Shown: positions 18,955-28,415 of the stretch, piece by piece
How the letters are laid out: each line of letters starts with the position of its first letter
Numbering within the stretch: position 1 is the first letter of the stretch
Origin: Nonomuraea jiangxiensis
Lineage (GTDB): Bacteria > Actinomycetota > Actinomycetes > Streptosporangiales > Streptosporangiaceae
Direction of reading: 5' to 3'
Assembly (NCBI RefSeq): GCF_900099965.1
Contig: NZ_FNDJ01000004.1
Coordinates: 496,001-560,000, forward strand
DNA: 64,000 nt
Position numbers and translations under genes: made by a program
The notes under the pieces: model-generated
Databases searched by the model: none
What the model was told of the DNA's origin: nothing
Seen by the model: only the letters and a program-made list of their open reading frames with translations

Positions 18955-20148
18955 ATGACTCGGCGCCTGTTCACCTCCGAGTCGGTCACCGAGGGCCATC
19001 CGGACAAGATCGCCGATCAGATCAGTGACGCGATTCTCGACGCCATGCTGAAGGAGGACCCCGGCAGCCGGGTCGCCGTCGAGACGATGATCACCACCGG
19101 TCAGGTGCATGTCGCGGGCGAGGTGGCGACCCGGACTTATGTCGATATTCCCGGCATCATCCGCGACAAGGTCCTCGACATCGGGTACGACGCCTCCCAC
19201 AAGGGCTTCGACGGCGCCTCCTGTGGCGTGTCGGTCTCCATCGGCGCGCAGTCCCCGGACATCGCCCAGGGTGTCGACGACGCCTACGAGCACCGCGAGG
19301 AGGGCGTCAGCGACGAGCTGGACCGGCAGGGCGCCGGCGACCAGGGCCTGATGTTCGGCTACGCCTGCCGCGAGACCCCCGAACTGATGCCGCTGCCCAT
19401 CACGCTCGCCCACCGGCTGGCCCGCCGCCTGGCGGAGGTCCGCAAGAACGGCACCATCCCCTACCTACGCCCCGACGGCAAGACCCAAGTCACGGTCGAG
19501 TACGACGGCGACCGCCCGATCCGCCTGGACACCGTGGTCGTCTCCACGCAGCACGCGGCCGGGATCGACCTGGCGGACATGCTCGCCCCCGACATCCGCG
19601 ACCAGGTCGTCGAGCCGCTGCTGGCCGGCCTGGACCTCGCCACCGAGGGCTACCGGCTGCTGGTCAACCCGACCGGCCGCTTCGAGGTCGGCGGTCCGAT
19701 GGGCGATGCCGGGCTGACCGGCCGCAAGATCATCGTGGACACCTACGGCGGCATGGCCCGCCACGGTGGCGGCGCCTTCTCCGGCAAGGACCCGTCCAAG
19801 GTCGACCGCTCGGCCGCCTACGCCATGCGCTGGGTGGCCAAGAACGTCGTGGCCGCCGGGCTGGCCGACCGTGCCGAGGTCCAGGTGGCCTACGCCATCG
19901 GCAAGGCCCGCCCGGTCGGCGTCTTCGTCGAGACGTTCGGCACCGAGAAGGTGCCGGTCGCGCGGATCCAGGACGCGGTGCTCCAGGTGTTCGACCTGCG
20001 CCCCGCCGCCATCATCCGCGACCTCGACCTGCTGCGCCCGATCTACTCCGAAACCGCCGCCTACGGCCACTTCGGCCGCGACGGCTTCTCCTGGGAGTCC
20101 ACCGACCGCGCCGAAACCCTCCACACCACCGCCACCCGGGCACCCTGA
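18955..20148 (+). CDS. metK: S-adenosylmethionine synthetase
   Basis: 397 aa. The signatures [19 protein letters not shown], the [15 protein letters not shown]-binding segment and [19 protein letters not shown] are all present. Full length, so it should be functional. It makes SAM, which the ring methyltransferase and sugar C-methyltransferase need. The start ATG ([11 protein letters not shown]) matches the family start; the frame is open further upstream but unconserved. I looked for a SAM riboswitch in the preceding 170 bp and saw none. It may be a cluster-dedicated second copy. Confidence 0.95.
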   Translation: MTRRLFTSESVTEGHPDKIADQISDAILDAMLKEDPGSRVAVETMITTGQVHVAGEVATRTYVDIPGIIRDKVLDIGYDASHKGFDGASCGVSVSIGAQSPDIAQGVDDAYEHREEGVSDELDRQGAGDQGLMFGYACRETPELMPLPITLAHRLARRLAEVRKNGTIPYLRPDGKTQVTVEYDGDRPIRLDTVVVSTQHAAGIDLADMLAPDIRDQVVEPLLAGLDLATEGYRLLVNPTGRFEVGGPMGDAGLTGRKIIVDTYGGMARHGGGAFSGKDPSKVDRSAAYAMRWVAKNVVAAGLADRAEVQVAYAIGKARPVGVFVETFGTEKVPVARIQDAVLQVFDLRPAAIIRDLDLLRPIYSETAAYGHFGRDGFSWESTDRAETLHTTATRAP

Positions 20149-20186
20149 CGCCCCCACCCCGCCCGATGCAGCGCCCCGACCGACAC

Positions 20187-20214
20187 AGCGCCCCGGCCCA
20201 CTCGCCGGGGCGCT
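20187..20214 (+). terminator. terminator after metK
   Basis: A perfect 10-bp inverted repeat, AGCGCCCCGG with CCGGGGCGCT, and an 8-nt loop, starting 39 bp past the metK stop. Confidence 0.7.
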
Positions 20215-20790
20215 TGCCATTGAAGGACCGGCGCCACCACGCACTCCAACCAACCCGCCACAAACCCACCACCCCGCCCACTGCCCGGCCCCTGCCCGGC
20301 CCACTCCCCGACCCCTGCCCGGCCCGCGCCGGGGCGCCTGGCCTCGGCGGCTGCGTTGGTTACCCGGGCGCTGGCGCGTCGGTCGTCCGGGTCTCGGTGG
20401 TTATGTCGGGCGTCCGGGCGGCTGCGTCGGGCGGCTGGGCGTTGGCGGCCGCGTTTGGGCGTCCGGGCGTGGGCGGGTGCGTTGGGCGTCCGAGGGGCGG
20501 CGGGTGCGTCGCGGTCCGGGCGTCCGCGGGTTATGTCGGGCGTTCCGGGCGGCTGCGTTTGGGCGTCCGGGCGTCGGCGTGTGCATTGGGCGCCCGGTAG
20601 CGGGCTTGGAAACCGAGGGCAGACGCGCGCACCCACAGGCGCTGCAGTGCGCCATCGAGGGACGCCCCGCTGGGGGCCCATCCACCAGGCGCGTGACTGG
20701 CCGCTGAACCCGCGCGCCGCAGCACCGCCGGCGCGCAGCCATCGTGCACGAGCCCACGCCGAAAGACACCAACCCGCCGCCAACCAAGCC

Positions 20791-20910
20791 CGTGACGGCC
20801 GCCTCCGTGACGGCCGCGTGCGTGACGGCCGCGTGCGTGACGGCCGCGTGCGTGACGGCCGCGTGCGTGACGGCCGCGTGCGTGACGGCCGCCTGCGTAA
20901 CGACCGAGCC
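20791..20910. repeat. 15-bp tandem repeat, eight copies
   Basis: The unit is CGTGACGGCCGCGTG. Copies 2-6 are identical, copies 1 and 7 end CTC and CTG, and the eighth (CGTAACGACCGAGCC) is diverged. The length is a multiple of 3, so it is open in several frames, but no gene is supported. Confidence 0.9.
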
Positions 20911-20971
20911 CCGCCACCGCCGAGCCCGCCACGACTGAGCCTGCCACTGCCGACCCCGCCACTGCCAAGCC

Positions 20972-21080
20972 CGTCGCAACCGAGCCCCGTCGCAACCGAG
21001 CCCCGCTACGACCGAGCCCCGCTACGACCGAGCCCCGCCACGAGCGAGCCCCGCCACGAGCGAGCCCCGCCACCGCTGAG
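20972..21080. repeat. degenerate 16-bp tandem repeat, paired variants
   Basis: About six 16-bp units of the form CGYYRCRASCGAGCCC occur as three successive identical pairs (CGTCGCAACC.., CGCTACGACC.., CGCCACGAGC..), with more decayed units before and after. It lies directly 3' of the hydroxylase gene. Confidence 0.7.
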
Positions 21081-21122
21081 CACGCCATGGTCGGCGTGGC
21101 CGGGCGGCGGGGCGGGTGGGGG

Positions 21123-22676
21123 TCAGCTGTTCAGGAGGGTGTTGCGGGATTGGCGGAGGTCGGGGAATGATGACAGGTCGGGGACCGTCCAGCCCTCCAG
21201 GTCATACTCGGACAGGCATTCGTCGGCGAAGGCCTTGTATGCGTCCACCTGGCCGACCGCGAGCTGGGAGAGCAGCAGTTCCACCCGGACGTTCTCGTGG
21301 TTGCCCGAGTAGTTGCGCTCGTACAGCTCGTGCCGGCCGCCGAACTCCGTGCCCACCGCGTCCCAGAGCAGCTTCATCACCTTCACCCGGTCCACGGCAT
21401 CGGCGCCGTTGGAGCCGCGCAGGTATTTGTCCAGGTACGGGCGGACGTCAGGGTTCTTGAAGTCGTCGGCGCTGGAGTTGACGTAGATCAGGCCGCTGGC
21501 CACGTCCTGCTGGATGATCTCCTTGACCCGCGGATAGGCGAGCTGCATGAACCACCGGTAGGCCATGCCGTAGGCGGGGTTGGGCAGCACGGCGCCGTTC
21601 TCCCACGGGACGGGATTGCGCGCGGCGGCGTCCGACAGCGCCCAGAACAGGTTGCGCCAGGCCAGCACCTCGCCCAGACGAGTCTGTACGCCGCGGAAGT
21701 CCGAGGTGCCGGTGATGTCCAGGGCCTTGGCCAGCAGGCCGGCGATGAACTCCAGCTTCACCGCCAGGCGGGTGGCGCCGTGGAAGGTGAACCGCTCGGG
21801 GAAACCGGACCGGGCGGTGAACAGCTGGACCTTGCCCAGGTCGCCGTAGATGAACACGTTCTCCCACGGGATGAGCACCCGGTCCAGGACAAGGATGGTG
21901 TCGTTCTCGTCCAGCCGGGAGGACAGCGGGTAGTCGAACGGGCTGCCCATCACCGCCGCCGTGGCGGCGTAGGACGTACGGCAGATCAGCTTCATGCCCT
22001 GGGCGTCCATCGGTACGGTCGCCACCAGCGCGAACCGCTTGTCCTTGATCGGCAGGCCGTAGTGGGCGATGAAGTTGTAGTGGGTGAGCACGGAGCCGGT
22101 GGCGACCACCTTGGCCCCGCTGACCACCAGGCCGGCGTCGGTCTCCTCGTCCACGTGCACGAACACGTCCGCCACCTCGTCCGGCGGCCGGTTGCGGTCG
22201 ACCGGTGGGTGGACGATGGCGTGGTTCCAGAAGAGCACCTTCTCCTGCGACTCGCGGTACCAGCGCCGCGCGTTGTCGGAGAAGGGCGCGTAGAACTCGG
22301 CGTTGGCGCCCAGCGTGCCGAGGAAGGAGGCCTTGTAGTCGGGGCTGCGGCCCATCCAGCCGTAGGTCATCCTGGCCCAGGCCGCGATGGCCTGCTGCGC
22401 TCCGACCAGGTCCTCGGCGCTGCGCGGGGTGGTGAAGAACTTGTGCGTGTAGCCGTCACCGCCGGTGTCCGTCGGCCCGGTGAGCACTCCGCGCAGGTCG
22501 GGGTCGTGCAGCGCGTCGTACAGGCGCGCCGTCATGCGCACGGGGTTGCGGAAGGCGGGGTGCGTGGTGACGTCGTCAACCCGCTCGCCGTAGATGTAGA
22601 TCTCTCGCGAGTCACGCAGGGACTCGACGTATTCCTCGCCGGTCAGCGGGCGGGATGTGTGCCGTGCCAAGGTCAC
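21123..22676 (-). CDS. FADH2-dependent hydroxylase of HpaB family (SgcC-like)
   Basis: 517 aa, close to SgcC and 4-hydroxyphenylacetate 3-hydroxylase large subunits. The family N-terminus [20 protein letters not shown] is followed by [15 protein letters not shown]; later [13 protein letters not shown] and a C-terminal [14 protein letters not shown] (flavin and substrate region) are seen. The GTG start ([10 protein letters not shown]) is chosen because AAGGGGAG sits right upstream; an earlier in-frame GTG lacks one. In enediyne clusters this enzyme hydroxylates a carrier-bound beta-tyrosyl unit at C3; here the substrate is inferred. It needs reduced flavin, for which the flavin reductase at 35726 is the obvious partner. 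Confidence 0.87.
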   Translation of the reverse strand: MTLARHTSRPLTGEEYVESLRDSREIYIYGERVDDVTTHPAFRNPVRMTARLYDALHDPDLRGVLTGPTDTGGDGYTHKFFTTPRSAEDLVGAQQAIAAWARMTYGWMGRSPDYKASFLGTLGANAEFYAPFSDNARRWYRESQEKVLFWNHAIVHPPVDRNRPPDEVADVFVHVDEETDAGLVVSGAKVVATGSVLTHYNFIAHYGLPIKDKRFALVATVPMDAQGMKLICRTSYAATAAVMGSPFDYPLSSRLDENDTILVLDRVLIPWENVFIYGDLGKVQLFTARSGFPERFTFHGATRLAVKLEFIAGLLAKALDITGTSDFRGVQTRLGEVLAWRNLFWALSDAAARNPVPWENGAVLPNPAYGMAYRWFMQLAYPRVKEIIQQDVASGLIYVNSSADDFKNPDVRPYLDKYLRGSNGADAVDRVKVMKLLWDAVGTEFGGRHELYERNYSGNHENVRVELLLSQLAVGQVDAYKAFADECLSEYDLEGWTVPDLSSFPDLRQSRNTLLNS

Positions 22677-22863
22677 GTCGGCTCCCCTTGTCGGCCTGTT
22701 CTCTGTGGTCGATGCTGGCACCCGATCGGCTCACGGGGCTACTCGCAAGTTGCGCTGCCCGCTGGGCAATCCAGAAGGTGCGCAGGTCGGGCGGCGGCTG
22801 CGACTGTCGGGATGACGACCCCACTCAGGGGTGCCTGTCGTCTGCATTCCTGTAGGAGGAACC
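22677..22863. promoter_or_regulatory. divergent promoter region between the two flavin monooxygenase genes
   Basis: 187 bp between divergent starts, carrying AAGGGGAG for the minus gene and AGGAGGA for the plus gene. No promoter boxes that I would assign. Confidence 0.4.
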
Positions 22864-24045
22864 GTGCCGAGCACCGACACCCCCACCCGGGAGCAGCTGG
22901 TTCGTCGCGCGTCCGAGTTGGCCCCCACCCTCCAGAAGCACGCGTTGTGGGCGGAAGAGAACCGGCGCCTGCATGACGAGACGATCGAGGCGCTGACCGA
23001 CGCGGGCATGTTCAAGCTCCGCTCTCCCGTCCGCTACGGCGGGTACGAGGCCGACACGCGCACGCTGGCCGAGGTGGCCGCCGCGCTGGGCGCCGGCGAC
23101 GGATCCACCGCCTGGGTGACCTCGGTCTACTGGATCGCCACGTGGGGGGCGGCCGCCTTCCCCGACGAGGTGCAGGACGAGGTGTTCGCCACCCCGGACG
23201 TGCGGGTCTGCGGCACCCTCAGCCCCAGCGCGATGGCCGCTCCCGTGGAGGGCGGCGTCGTGGTCAACGGCCGGTGGGCCTTCATCAGCGGCGCCGCGCA
23301 CGCCCACTGGCAGATGATCGTGGCGGTGCTGGTCGGCGAGGGCAGCGAGCCGTACCCGATCATCGGGCTGGTCCCGATGTCCGACCTGCGGATCGTGGAC
23401 GACTGGAACACCTCGGGGCTGAAGGGCACGGGCAGCGTGAGCACGGTCGCCGCCGACGTCTTCGTACCGGCCGCGCGCGTGCTGCCGCTGCCCGTCGTGC
23501 TGCAGGGTCAGCTCGCCTCCCGGCTCAACGCCGAACGGCCGATCTACCGCTCGTCGCTGCTGCCGGTGGCCTCCGCCTCCTCGATCGGCACCGTGCTCGG
23601 GCTCGCCAGAGGGGCCAGGGACGCGTTCTTCGAGCGGCTGCCGCACCGCAAGATCACCTACACCGACTACACGTCGCAGGCCGAGGCCCCGCTGACCCAC
23701 CTTCAGGTGGCCGAGGCCACGATGAAGATCGACCAGGCGGAGTTCCACGCCCGCCGGCTCACCGAGCTGGTGGACCGCAAGGGCGAGGACGCCACGCCGT
23801 GGACGGTGGAGGAGCGCGTCAAGGCCCGCGCCGACATGGGGATGGTGGTCCGCCTGGGCAAGGAGGCCGTGGACATCCTGGCCGCGGCGAGCGGCGGCTC
23901 GTCGATCTACTCCGACCAGCCGATCCAGCGCATCGCGCGCGACGTGCAGGCGATCAACCTGCACGCCCTGATGCACCCCGACACCAACGCGGAGCTGTAC
24001 GGGCGGATCCTGTGCGGCCAGGCACCCAACACGCTCTACCTGTGA
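22864..24045 (+). CDS. acyl-CoA-dehydrogenase-like flavin monooxygenase (group D)
   Basis: 393 aa from GTG with AGGAGGA upstream. The acyl-CoA dehydrogenase fold is clear: helical N-domain ([22 protein letters not shown]), central beta-domain ([24 protein letters not shown]) and helical C-domain ([19 protein letters not shown]). [12 protein letters not shown] and the ending place it with HsaA/KijD3-like monooxygenases and nitrososynthases rather than true dehydrogenases; the catalytic Glu of dehydrogenases is not evident. It could hydroxylate an aromatic unit or N-oxidise an amino sugar. It is co-transcribed with the SgcJ-like gene. Confidence 0.8.
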   Translation: MPSTDTPTREQLVRRASELAPTLQKHALWAEENRRLHDETIEALTDAGMFKLRSPVRYGGYEADTRTLAEVAAALGAGDGSTAWVTSVYWIATWGAAAFPDEVQDEVFATPDVRVCGTLSPSAMAAPVEGGVVVNGRWAFISGAAHAHWQMIVAVLVGEGSEPYPIIGLVPMSDLRIVDDWNTSGLKGTGSVSTVAADVFVPAARVLPLPVVLQGQLASRLNAERPIYRSSLLPVASASSIGTVLGLARGARDAFFERLPHRKITYTDYTSQAEAPLTHLQVAEATMKIDQAEFHARRLTELVDRKGEDATPWTVEERVKARADMGMVVRLGKEAVDILAAASGGSSIYSDQPIQRIARDVQAINLHALMHPDTNAELYGRILCGQAPNTLYL

Positions 24046-24056
24046 AAGGACACGCC

Positions 24057-24488
24057 ATGACCACGACCAGTCCCGCGCCCGCCGTCGCCGAAGAGGTCTG
24101 TCCCGACGACCGGGTAGCCGTCGCCGCGGTGCCCGGCAAGATCATCGTGGCCTGGGCCAAGCACGACGCGGCCGCCTTCGCCGAGACCTTCAGCGTGGAC
24201 GGGACCATGATCCTGCCCGGGCGCTACCGCAAGGGCCGGGAGGACATCCAGGCGTTCATGCGGGCCGCCTTCGCGGGTCCGTACCGGAACACCAAGGTGA
24301 CCGGCGAGGTCATCGACGTCAGGTTCTACGGGGCGGACACGGCGATCCTGACCACCGAGGGCGGCGTGCTCGCGCCCGGTGAGAGCGAGGTCGCCGAGGA
24401 GCGGGCCATCAGGGCCACCTGGGTGGTCGTCAGGGAGGACGGGCAGTGGCGCCTGGCCGCCTACCAGAACACCCCACGGGGCACTTAG
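24057..24488 (+). CDS. SgcJ/EcaC-type SnoaL-like (NTF2-fold) protein
   Basis: 143 aa. An NTF2-like fold is suggested by [26 protein letters not shown], the [11 protein letters not shown] helix and [16 protein letters not shown] at the end. SgcJ and its relatives are conserved in enediyne clusters and have been linked to core production; no catalytic residue is established. It begins 11 bp after the flavoenzyme stop with GAAAGGA upstream. Confidence 0.78.
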   Translation: MTTTSPAPAVAEEVCPDDRVAVAAVPGKIIVAWAKHDAAAFAETFSVDGTMILPGRYRKGREDIQAFMRAAFAGPYRNTKVTGEVIDVRFYGADTAILTTEGGVLAPGESEVAEERAIRATWVVVREDGQWRLAAYQNTPRGT

Positions 24489-24512
24489 CGCGCAGGCGCG
24501 TCGAGGTGAGCC

Positions 24513-25499
24513 ATGGACATTGCTGTCATCGGGGTTTCAGCTGAAGCAGTTGAGATCTACCGGTATTTCCTACGGCACCCCGGCGACAGCGTCGGTTCGG
24601 CCCGGCAACGGCTCGCCGACGCGGACCCGGAGCGGGTCCAAGCCATCGTGGAGGAACTCGGGCGGCTGGGCCTGCTGGACATCAAGGACCGGCACCGGGT
24701 CGTGGCCACCGAGCCGAGGGTGGGCGTCGAGCGGCTCATCGAGAAGCGTCTCGACGAGCTCAACATGGAGATCCGCCGGGTGCTCGAAACCCGCGACGTG
24801 ATCGCCACGCTGGAGGAGGACCTGCGCGGCGGCGAGTCCTCCAGCGGCGTGCTCGCCATCGAGCGGGTGGAGGGCCTGGACGAGGTACGGCGGCGCATCG
24901 ACGACCTCGGCTTCTTCTGTTACGAGCAGACCCTGGCGCTGCACCCCGGCGGACCGCTCTCGCCGGGCGCCATCGAGACCGGCCGGGTGGTGGCCACCCG
25001 CAACCTCCGCCGCGGGCTCTCCGTACGGGAGGTCTACCACCCCACGGCACTCGGCAACCCGCTGATGGACTCCTACCTGCGCGACCTGGCGAGCCTGGGA
25101 GCCCAGATCAGGATCACCGAGGCCCAGATGGACCGTATGGTCATCTTCGACAGCGTGGCCGTGGTGGCGATCCATCCCAAGGAGAGCCACCGCGGCGCCC
25201 TGCTCGTCCGCGAGCCCGGCCTGGTCTCCCAGCTCATCACCTACTTCGACGGCGTCTGGCAGGACGCGGTCGACCTGCGTAACTTCACCGAGCCCAGCGC
25301 GGACGCTCCTCAGCTCTCCGAACTGGAACGGCGGGTGCTCTCGGTGATGGCCACGGCCGACAAGGACGAGGTCGCCGCCCGCGAGATCGACGTCTCGGTC
25401 CGGACCTACCGCCGCTACGTGGCCGACCTCATGGCCCGGCTCGGTGCCGTCAACCGTTTCCAGGCGGCGCTGCGGGCGAAGGAGGAGAACTGGATCTGA
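24513..25499 (+). CDS. transcriptional regulator, TrmB-like N-terminus with LuxR-type HTH C-terminus
   Basis: 328 aa. The N-terminus (AVEIYRYFLRHPGDSV to LGRLGLLDI) resembles a TrmB-type winged helix, the middle has an EERVEGLDEVRRRI-like helical linker and a PLD-like sensor segment, and the C-terminus (LSELERRVLSVMATADKD, VRTYRRYVADLMARLG) is a LuxR/GerE-like helix-turn-helix. Such hybrid regulators are common in actinomycete clusters. It lies 24 bp after the SgcJ-like gene and 10 bp before the carboxylase beta gene, so it is probably part of that operon. Confidence 0.78.
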   Translation: MDIAVIGVSAEAVEIYRYFLRHPGDSVGSARQRLADADPERVQAIVEELGRLGLLDIKDRHRVVATEPRVGVERLIEKRLDELNMEIRRVLETRDVIATLEEDLRGGESSSGVLAIERVEGLDEVRRRIDDLGFFCYEQTLALHPGGPLSPGAIETGRVVATRNLRRGLSVREVYHPTALGNPLMDSYLRDLASLGAQIRITEAQMDRMVIFDSVAVVAIHPKESHRGALLVREPGLVSQLITYFDGVWQDAVDLRNFTEPSADAPQLSELERRVLSVMATADKDEVAAREIDVSVRTYRRYVADLMARLGAVNRFQAALRAKEENWI

Positions 25500-25509
25500 A
25501 GGAGAACCA

Positions 25510-27249
25510 GTGAGCATCTCTGAGCTCAGCACAGCCCCCGCTACGGCCGACGGCCCCAACGGCGGTGACGACGGCGCGACCCCCGACGGACGCGCCGCCC
25601 AAAGCGCCGGCGGGGCCGCCAACGGAGCCGCCAACGGGGCCGCCAACGGAGCCGCCAACGGGGGAAGCGGAGGTGGTGGCGGGAACGGGGCGCGTCCGGA
25701 GCGGTCCATGCGGTTGCTGCGCGAGCAGCGCGACGGACTCCGCGACCGGATCCTCGCCGGCCGCCGCGACGCCGTGGACCGCCAGCACGCCCTGGGCAAG
25801 CACACCGCGCGCGAGCGGCTGGCCATGCTGCTGGACGAGGGGTCCTTCACCGAGATCGACATGTACCGGCAGCACCAGGCGCACGGGCTGCGCATGGAGG
25901 AGCAGCGGCCCGCCACGGACGGCGTGATCACCGGGTCCGGCACCGTCCACGGCCGCCGGGTGTTCGTGTACGCCCAGGACTTCACCATCTTCGGCGGCTC
26001 GCTCGGCGAGGCGCACGCCACGAAGATCCACAAGGTGATGGACCTGGCCCTCGCCACGGGCTCGCCGTTCATCGGCCTGAACGACAGCGGAGGCGCCAGG
26101 ATCCAGGAGGGGGTGATGTCCCTCAACGGCTACGGCGGGATCTTCCAGCGCAACGTGCAGGCCTCCGGCGTCATCCCGCAGATCTGCGTGGTGCTCGGCC
26201 CGTGCGCGGGCGGCGCCGCCTACTCGGCCGCGCTGGCCGACTTCACCTTCATGGTGCGCGACACCTCCTACATCTACCTGACCGGCCCCGACGTGGTGGC
26301 GGCGGTCAGCGGCAAGCGCCCCACCCACGCCGAGCTCGGCGGCGCCGAGGTGCACGGCCGTACGTCGGGCGTGGCCACGTTCGTGCACGACGACGAGCGC
26401 GGATGCCTGGAGCACGTGCGTTACCTCGTCTCGCTGCTGCCGGCCGGCAACCAGGAGCTCCCGCCGAGCGGCCCGCCCCGGGGCGCGGTGACGGACGTGC
26501 GGCCCCGGCTGGCGGAGATCGTGCCCGTGGAGCCGAACAAGCCGTACGACATGCGCGCGGTCATCGCCGAGGTGGTGGACGACGGCGCCTTCCTGGAGCT
26601 GCACCGGGACTGGGCCGCCAACGTGATCTGCGCGCTGGCCAGGATCGACGGCGAGGTGGTCGGCGTCGTCGGCAACCAGCCGCTCGTGCTGGCCGGGGTG
26701 CTCGACGCGGCGGCCTCGCAGAAGGCGGCCAGGTTCGTCAGGCTCTGCGACGCCTTCAACATCCCGCTGCTGACCCTGGTGGACGTGCCCGGCTTCCTGC
26801 CGGGGACCGAACAGGAGCAGGCCGGCATCATCCGGCACGGTGCCAAGCTGCTGTACGCCTACTGCGAGGCCAGCGTGCCGCGCGTCCAGGTGATCCTGCG
26901 TAAGGCCTACGGCGGGGCGTACATCGTGATGGACTCCCGCTCCATCGGCGCCGACGTGTCACTGGCGTGGCCGACGAACGAGATCGCCGTGATGGGCGCG
27001 GAAGGCGCGGTGAACGTGATCTTCCGCAAGGAGCTGGCGGCCGCCGAGGACCCGGCCGGGCTGCGCGCGGCGCTGATGGCCGAGTACGGCGAGCGACTCA
27101 TGCACCCGCATTTCGCGGCCGAGCGCGGACTGGTCGACGACGTCATCGACCCGGCGCACACGCGCTCGGCCGTCGCCCGCGCGCTGGCGATGCTGCGTAA
27201 CAAGCACCGCCAGCGCCCGCCGCGCAAACACGGCAACACCCCATTGTGA
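25510..27249 (+). CDS. accB: acyl-CoA carboxylase beta subunit (carboxyltransferase)
   Basis: 579 aa starting at GTG after AAGGAG. The N-terminal 60 residues are low-complexity with a four-fold GAAN repeat and a Gly run, outside the family core. The core is intact: RERLAMLLDEGSFTEID, DFTIFGGSLGE, the oxyanion-hole GPCAGGAAYS and, in the C-half, KAYGGAYIVMDS. Family members carboxylate acetyl- or propionyl-CoA together with a biotinylated alpha subunit and a small epsilon subunit; both are in this window (48626 and 50709). The substrate-selecting region cannot be read by eye, so malonyl-CoA supply for the two PKSs is an inference. Confidence 0.92.
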   Translation: MSISELSTAPATADGPNGGDDGATPDGRAAQSAGGAANGAANGAANGAANGGSGGGGGNGARPERSMRLLREQRDGLRDRILAGRRDAVDRQHALGKHTARERLAMLLDEGSFTEIDMYRQHQAHGLRMEEQRPATDGVITGSGTVHGRRVFVYAQDFTIFGGSLGEAHATKIHKVMDLALATGSPFIGLNDSGGARIQEGVMSLNGYGGIFQRNVQASGVIPQICVVLGPCAGGAAYSAALADFTFMVRDTSYIYLTGPDVVAAVSGKRPTHAELGGAEVHGRTSGVATFVHDDERGCLEHVRYLVSLLPAGNQELPPSGPPRGAVTDVRPRLAEIVPVEPNKPYDMRAVIAEVVDDGAFLELHRDWAANVICALARIDGEVVGVVGNQPLVLAGVLDAAASQKAARFVRLCDAFNIPLLTLVDVPGFLPGTEQEQAGIIRHGAKLLYAYCEASVPRVQVILRKAYGGAYIVMDSRSIGADVSLAWPTNEIAVMGAEGAVNVIFRKELAAAEDPAGLRAALMAEYGERLMHPHFAAERGLVDDVIDPAHTRSAVARALAMLRNKHRQRPPRKHGNTPL

Positions 27250-27603
27250 CGCCCAGATATGTAGAGGCCGCGGCGACCGGCAAAGGCCACGGCGACGCAT
27301 TGTTCAGGTCATGACGACGATTCGGGAATGTCGCGGTGCCGGGAGAAAACCGTGGTGTCCGTCGAGCTCACCGGCGGGAGGGCTCCCGCTCCCTCCCACC
27401 GGCGCGCACTTTCCCGTCCCTTTCTATTGAGGCTGCCCTTGCCATTTCCGCCTTGCTGATAATGCAATGGTGCCGCACTCCGGGCGGGCCTCGGAAGGGA
27501 AATCCGGCGCACGAAACTGCAGCCCCGTGTCCGGATGTTGCCCCGCGAAAGGGGTGGACGACAAAGGCGCGGCCGGGTCCGGCCGCGCCTTCGCCTTCGT
27601 CGG
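27250..27603. other. intergenic region between convergent genes
   Basis: 354 bp between accB and the DinB-like gene. Apart from the terminator at 27566-27589 I see no gene, RNA or repeat. Confidence 0.6.
27566..27589. terminator. bidirectional terminator
   Basis: A perfect 11-bp inverted repeat, GGCGCGGCCGG with CCGGCCGCGCC, spaced by GT. It is 15 bp past the DinB-like stop on the minus strand and also downstream of accB on the plus strand. Confidence 0.75.
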
Positions 27604-28413
27604 TCAGGCCCGTGCGGCCAGGTCGTCGAACTGCCCCGGAGTACGACCCGCCCCCGCCGGCCCCCGATACGCCTGGGCGATGTCCAGCCAGTGGTCGGCC
27701 ACGGCGCCCACGGCGGTGACCCGCAGGTCGTCGCGGTGCCTGCGCCGGGTCACCAGCAGGCAGAAGTCCTCCGCGGGACCCGTGACGCGCTGCTCGGCAT
27801 CGGCGGGCCCGTAGGCCCACAGCTCGCCGGACGGCGCGGTGATCTCGAAGCGGAACTCCTCCGCGGGCGGCGTCAGACCGCGCGCGAGGTACCCGAAGTC
27901 CCTGGTCAGGACCGCGAAGATGACGAGGTAGCGGAGCCGGTCGGTACGCTCCAGGCGCGTCCCGAGCGCGTCGGCGATGTCCTGCCCGTGCGCGAACTGC
28001 TCCATGATGCCGGCGCTCCCGAGTATGGTCGGCGGCAGCGGGTTGACCAGCCACGGCACGGTCCGGTCCGGCGGCACCGCGGCCAGCGCGCTCACCGCGC
28101 CCTCCCGCTCGGCCCGCCAGCGCCCGAGCAGCACTTCGGGTGAGTCGTCCCGATAGTCCGCCAGGGCGGCGTTCACGGCGCCGTCGAAGTCGTGCGCGGC
28201 GTCCCTGATCAGGTGCTGGAAGAGCTCGGCGTCGGAGGCCGCCAGCTTGGCCAGCTTGAAGATGAAGGCCAGGTGGGCGATCTGATCGGCGATGCTCCAC
28301 CCGGTCGCGGGCGTGGGCAACTGCCACTGCGACGGCTCCAGGCCGGACACCAGCCGATCGAGCTGATCGCCGTCAGCCGCCAGGTCGCGCAGCACGTTCT
28401 CCAAGTCGCTCAC
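27604..28413 (-). CDS. TIGR03084-like DinB/maleylpyruvate-isomerase-fold protein
   Basis: 269 aa. The N-terminal four-helix region (LDRLVSGLEPSQWQLPT, GWSIADQIAHLAFI) carries the family His of DinB/MDMPI proteins. FAHGQDIADALG gives a second metal-ligand His, and a C-terminal beta-domain follows (LRVTAVGAVADHWLDIAQ). Members are metal-binding and often thiol-dependent transferases or isomerases; the reaction is unknown here. GTG start 2 bp after the AhpD-like stop makes it the last gene of the sigma-GMC operon. Confidence 0.75.
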   Translation of the reverse strand: MSDLENVLRDLAADGDQLDRLVSGLEPSQWQLPTPATGWSIADQIAHLAFIFKLAKLAASDAELFQHLIRDAAHDFDGAVNAALADYRDDSPEVLLGRWRAEREGAVSALAAVPPDRTVPWLVNPLPPTILGSAGIMEQFAHGQDIADALGTRLERTDRLRYLVIFAVLTRDFGYLARGLTPPAEEFRFEITAPSGELWAYGPADAEQRVTGPAEDFCLLVTRRRHRDDLRVTAVGAVADHWLDIAQAYRGPAGAGRTPGQFDDLAARA

Positions 28414-28415
28414 GG

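Larger units (their letters stand above)
20149..21122. other. repeat-rich intergenic region without genes
   Basis: About 970 bp between convergent metK and the hydroxylase gene. It holds the metK terminator, a stretch (about 20330-20600) with recurring GGGCGTCCGGGCG-like units, an eight-copy 15-bp array, and a degenerate 16-bp array. Open frames here exist on both strands only because of the repeats and have no ribosome sites or recognisable product. Confidence 0.7.

Noticed and set aside
20791..20910. CRISPR array
   Set aside because: Repeats are contiguous 15-mers without spacers and no cas gene is present.
20744..20938. Small frame rich in VTAAC repeats
   Set aside because: It is only the 15-bp tandem array being divisible by three; other frames and the opposite strand are also open, and there is no ribosome site.
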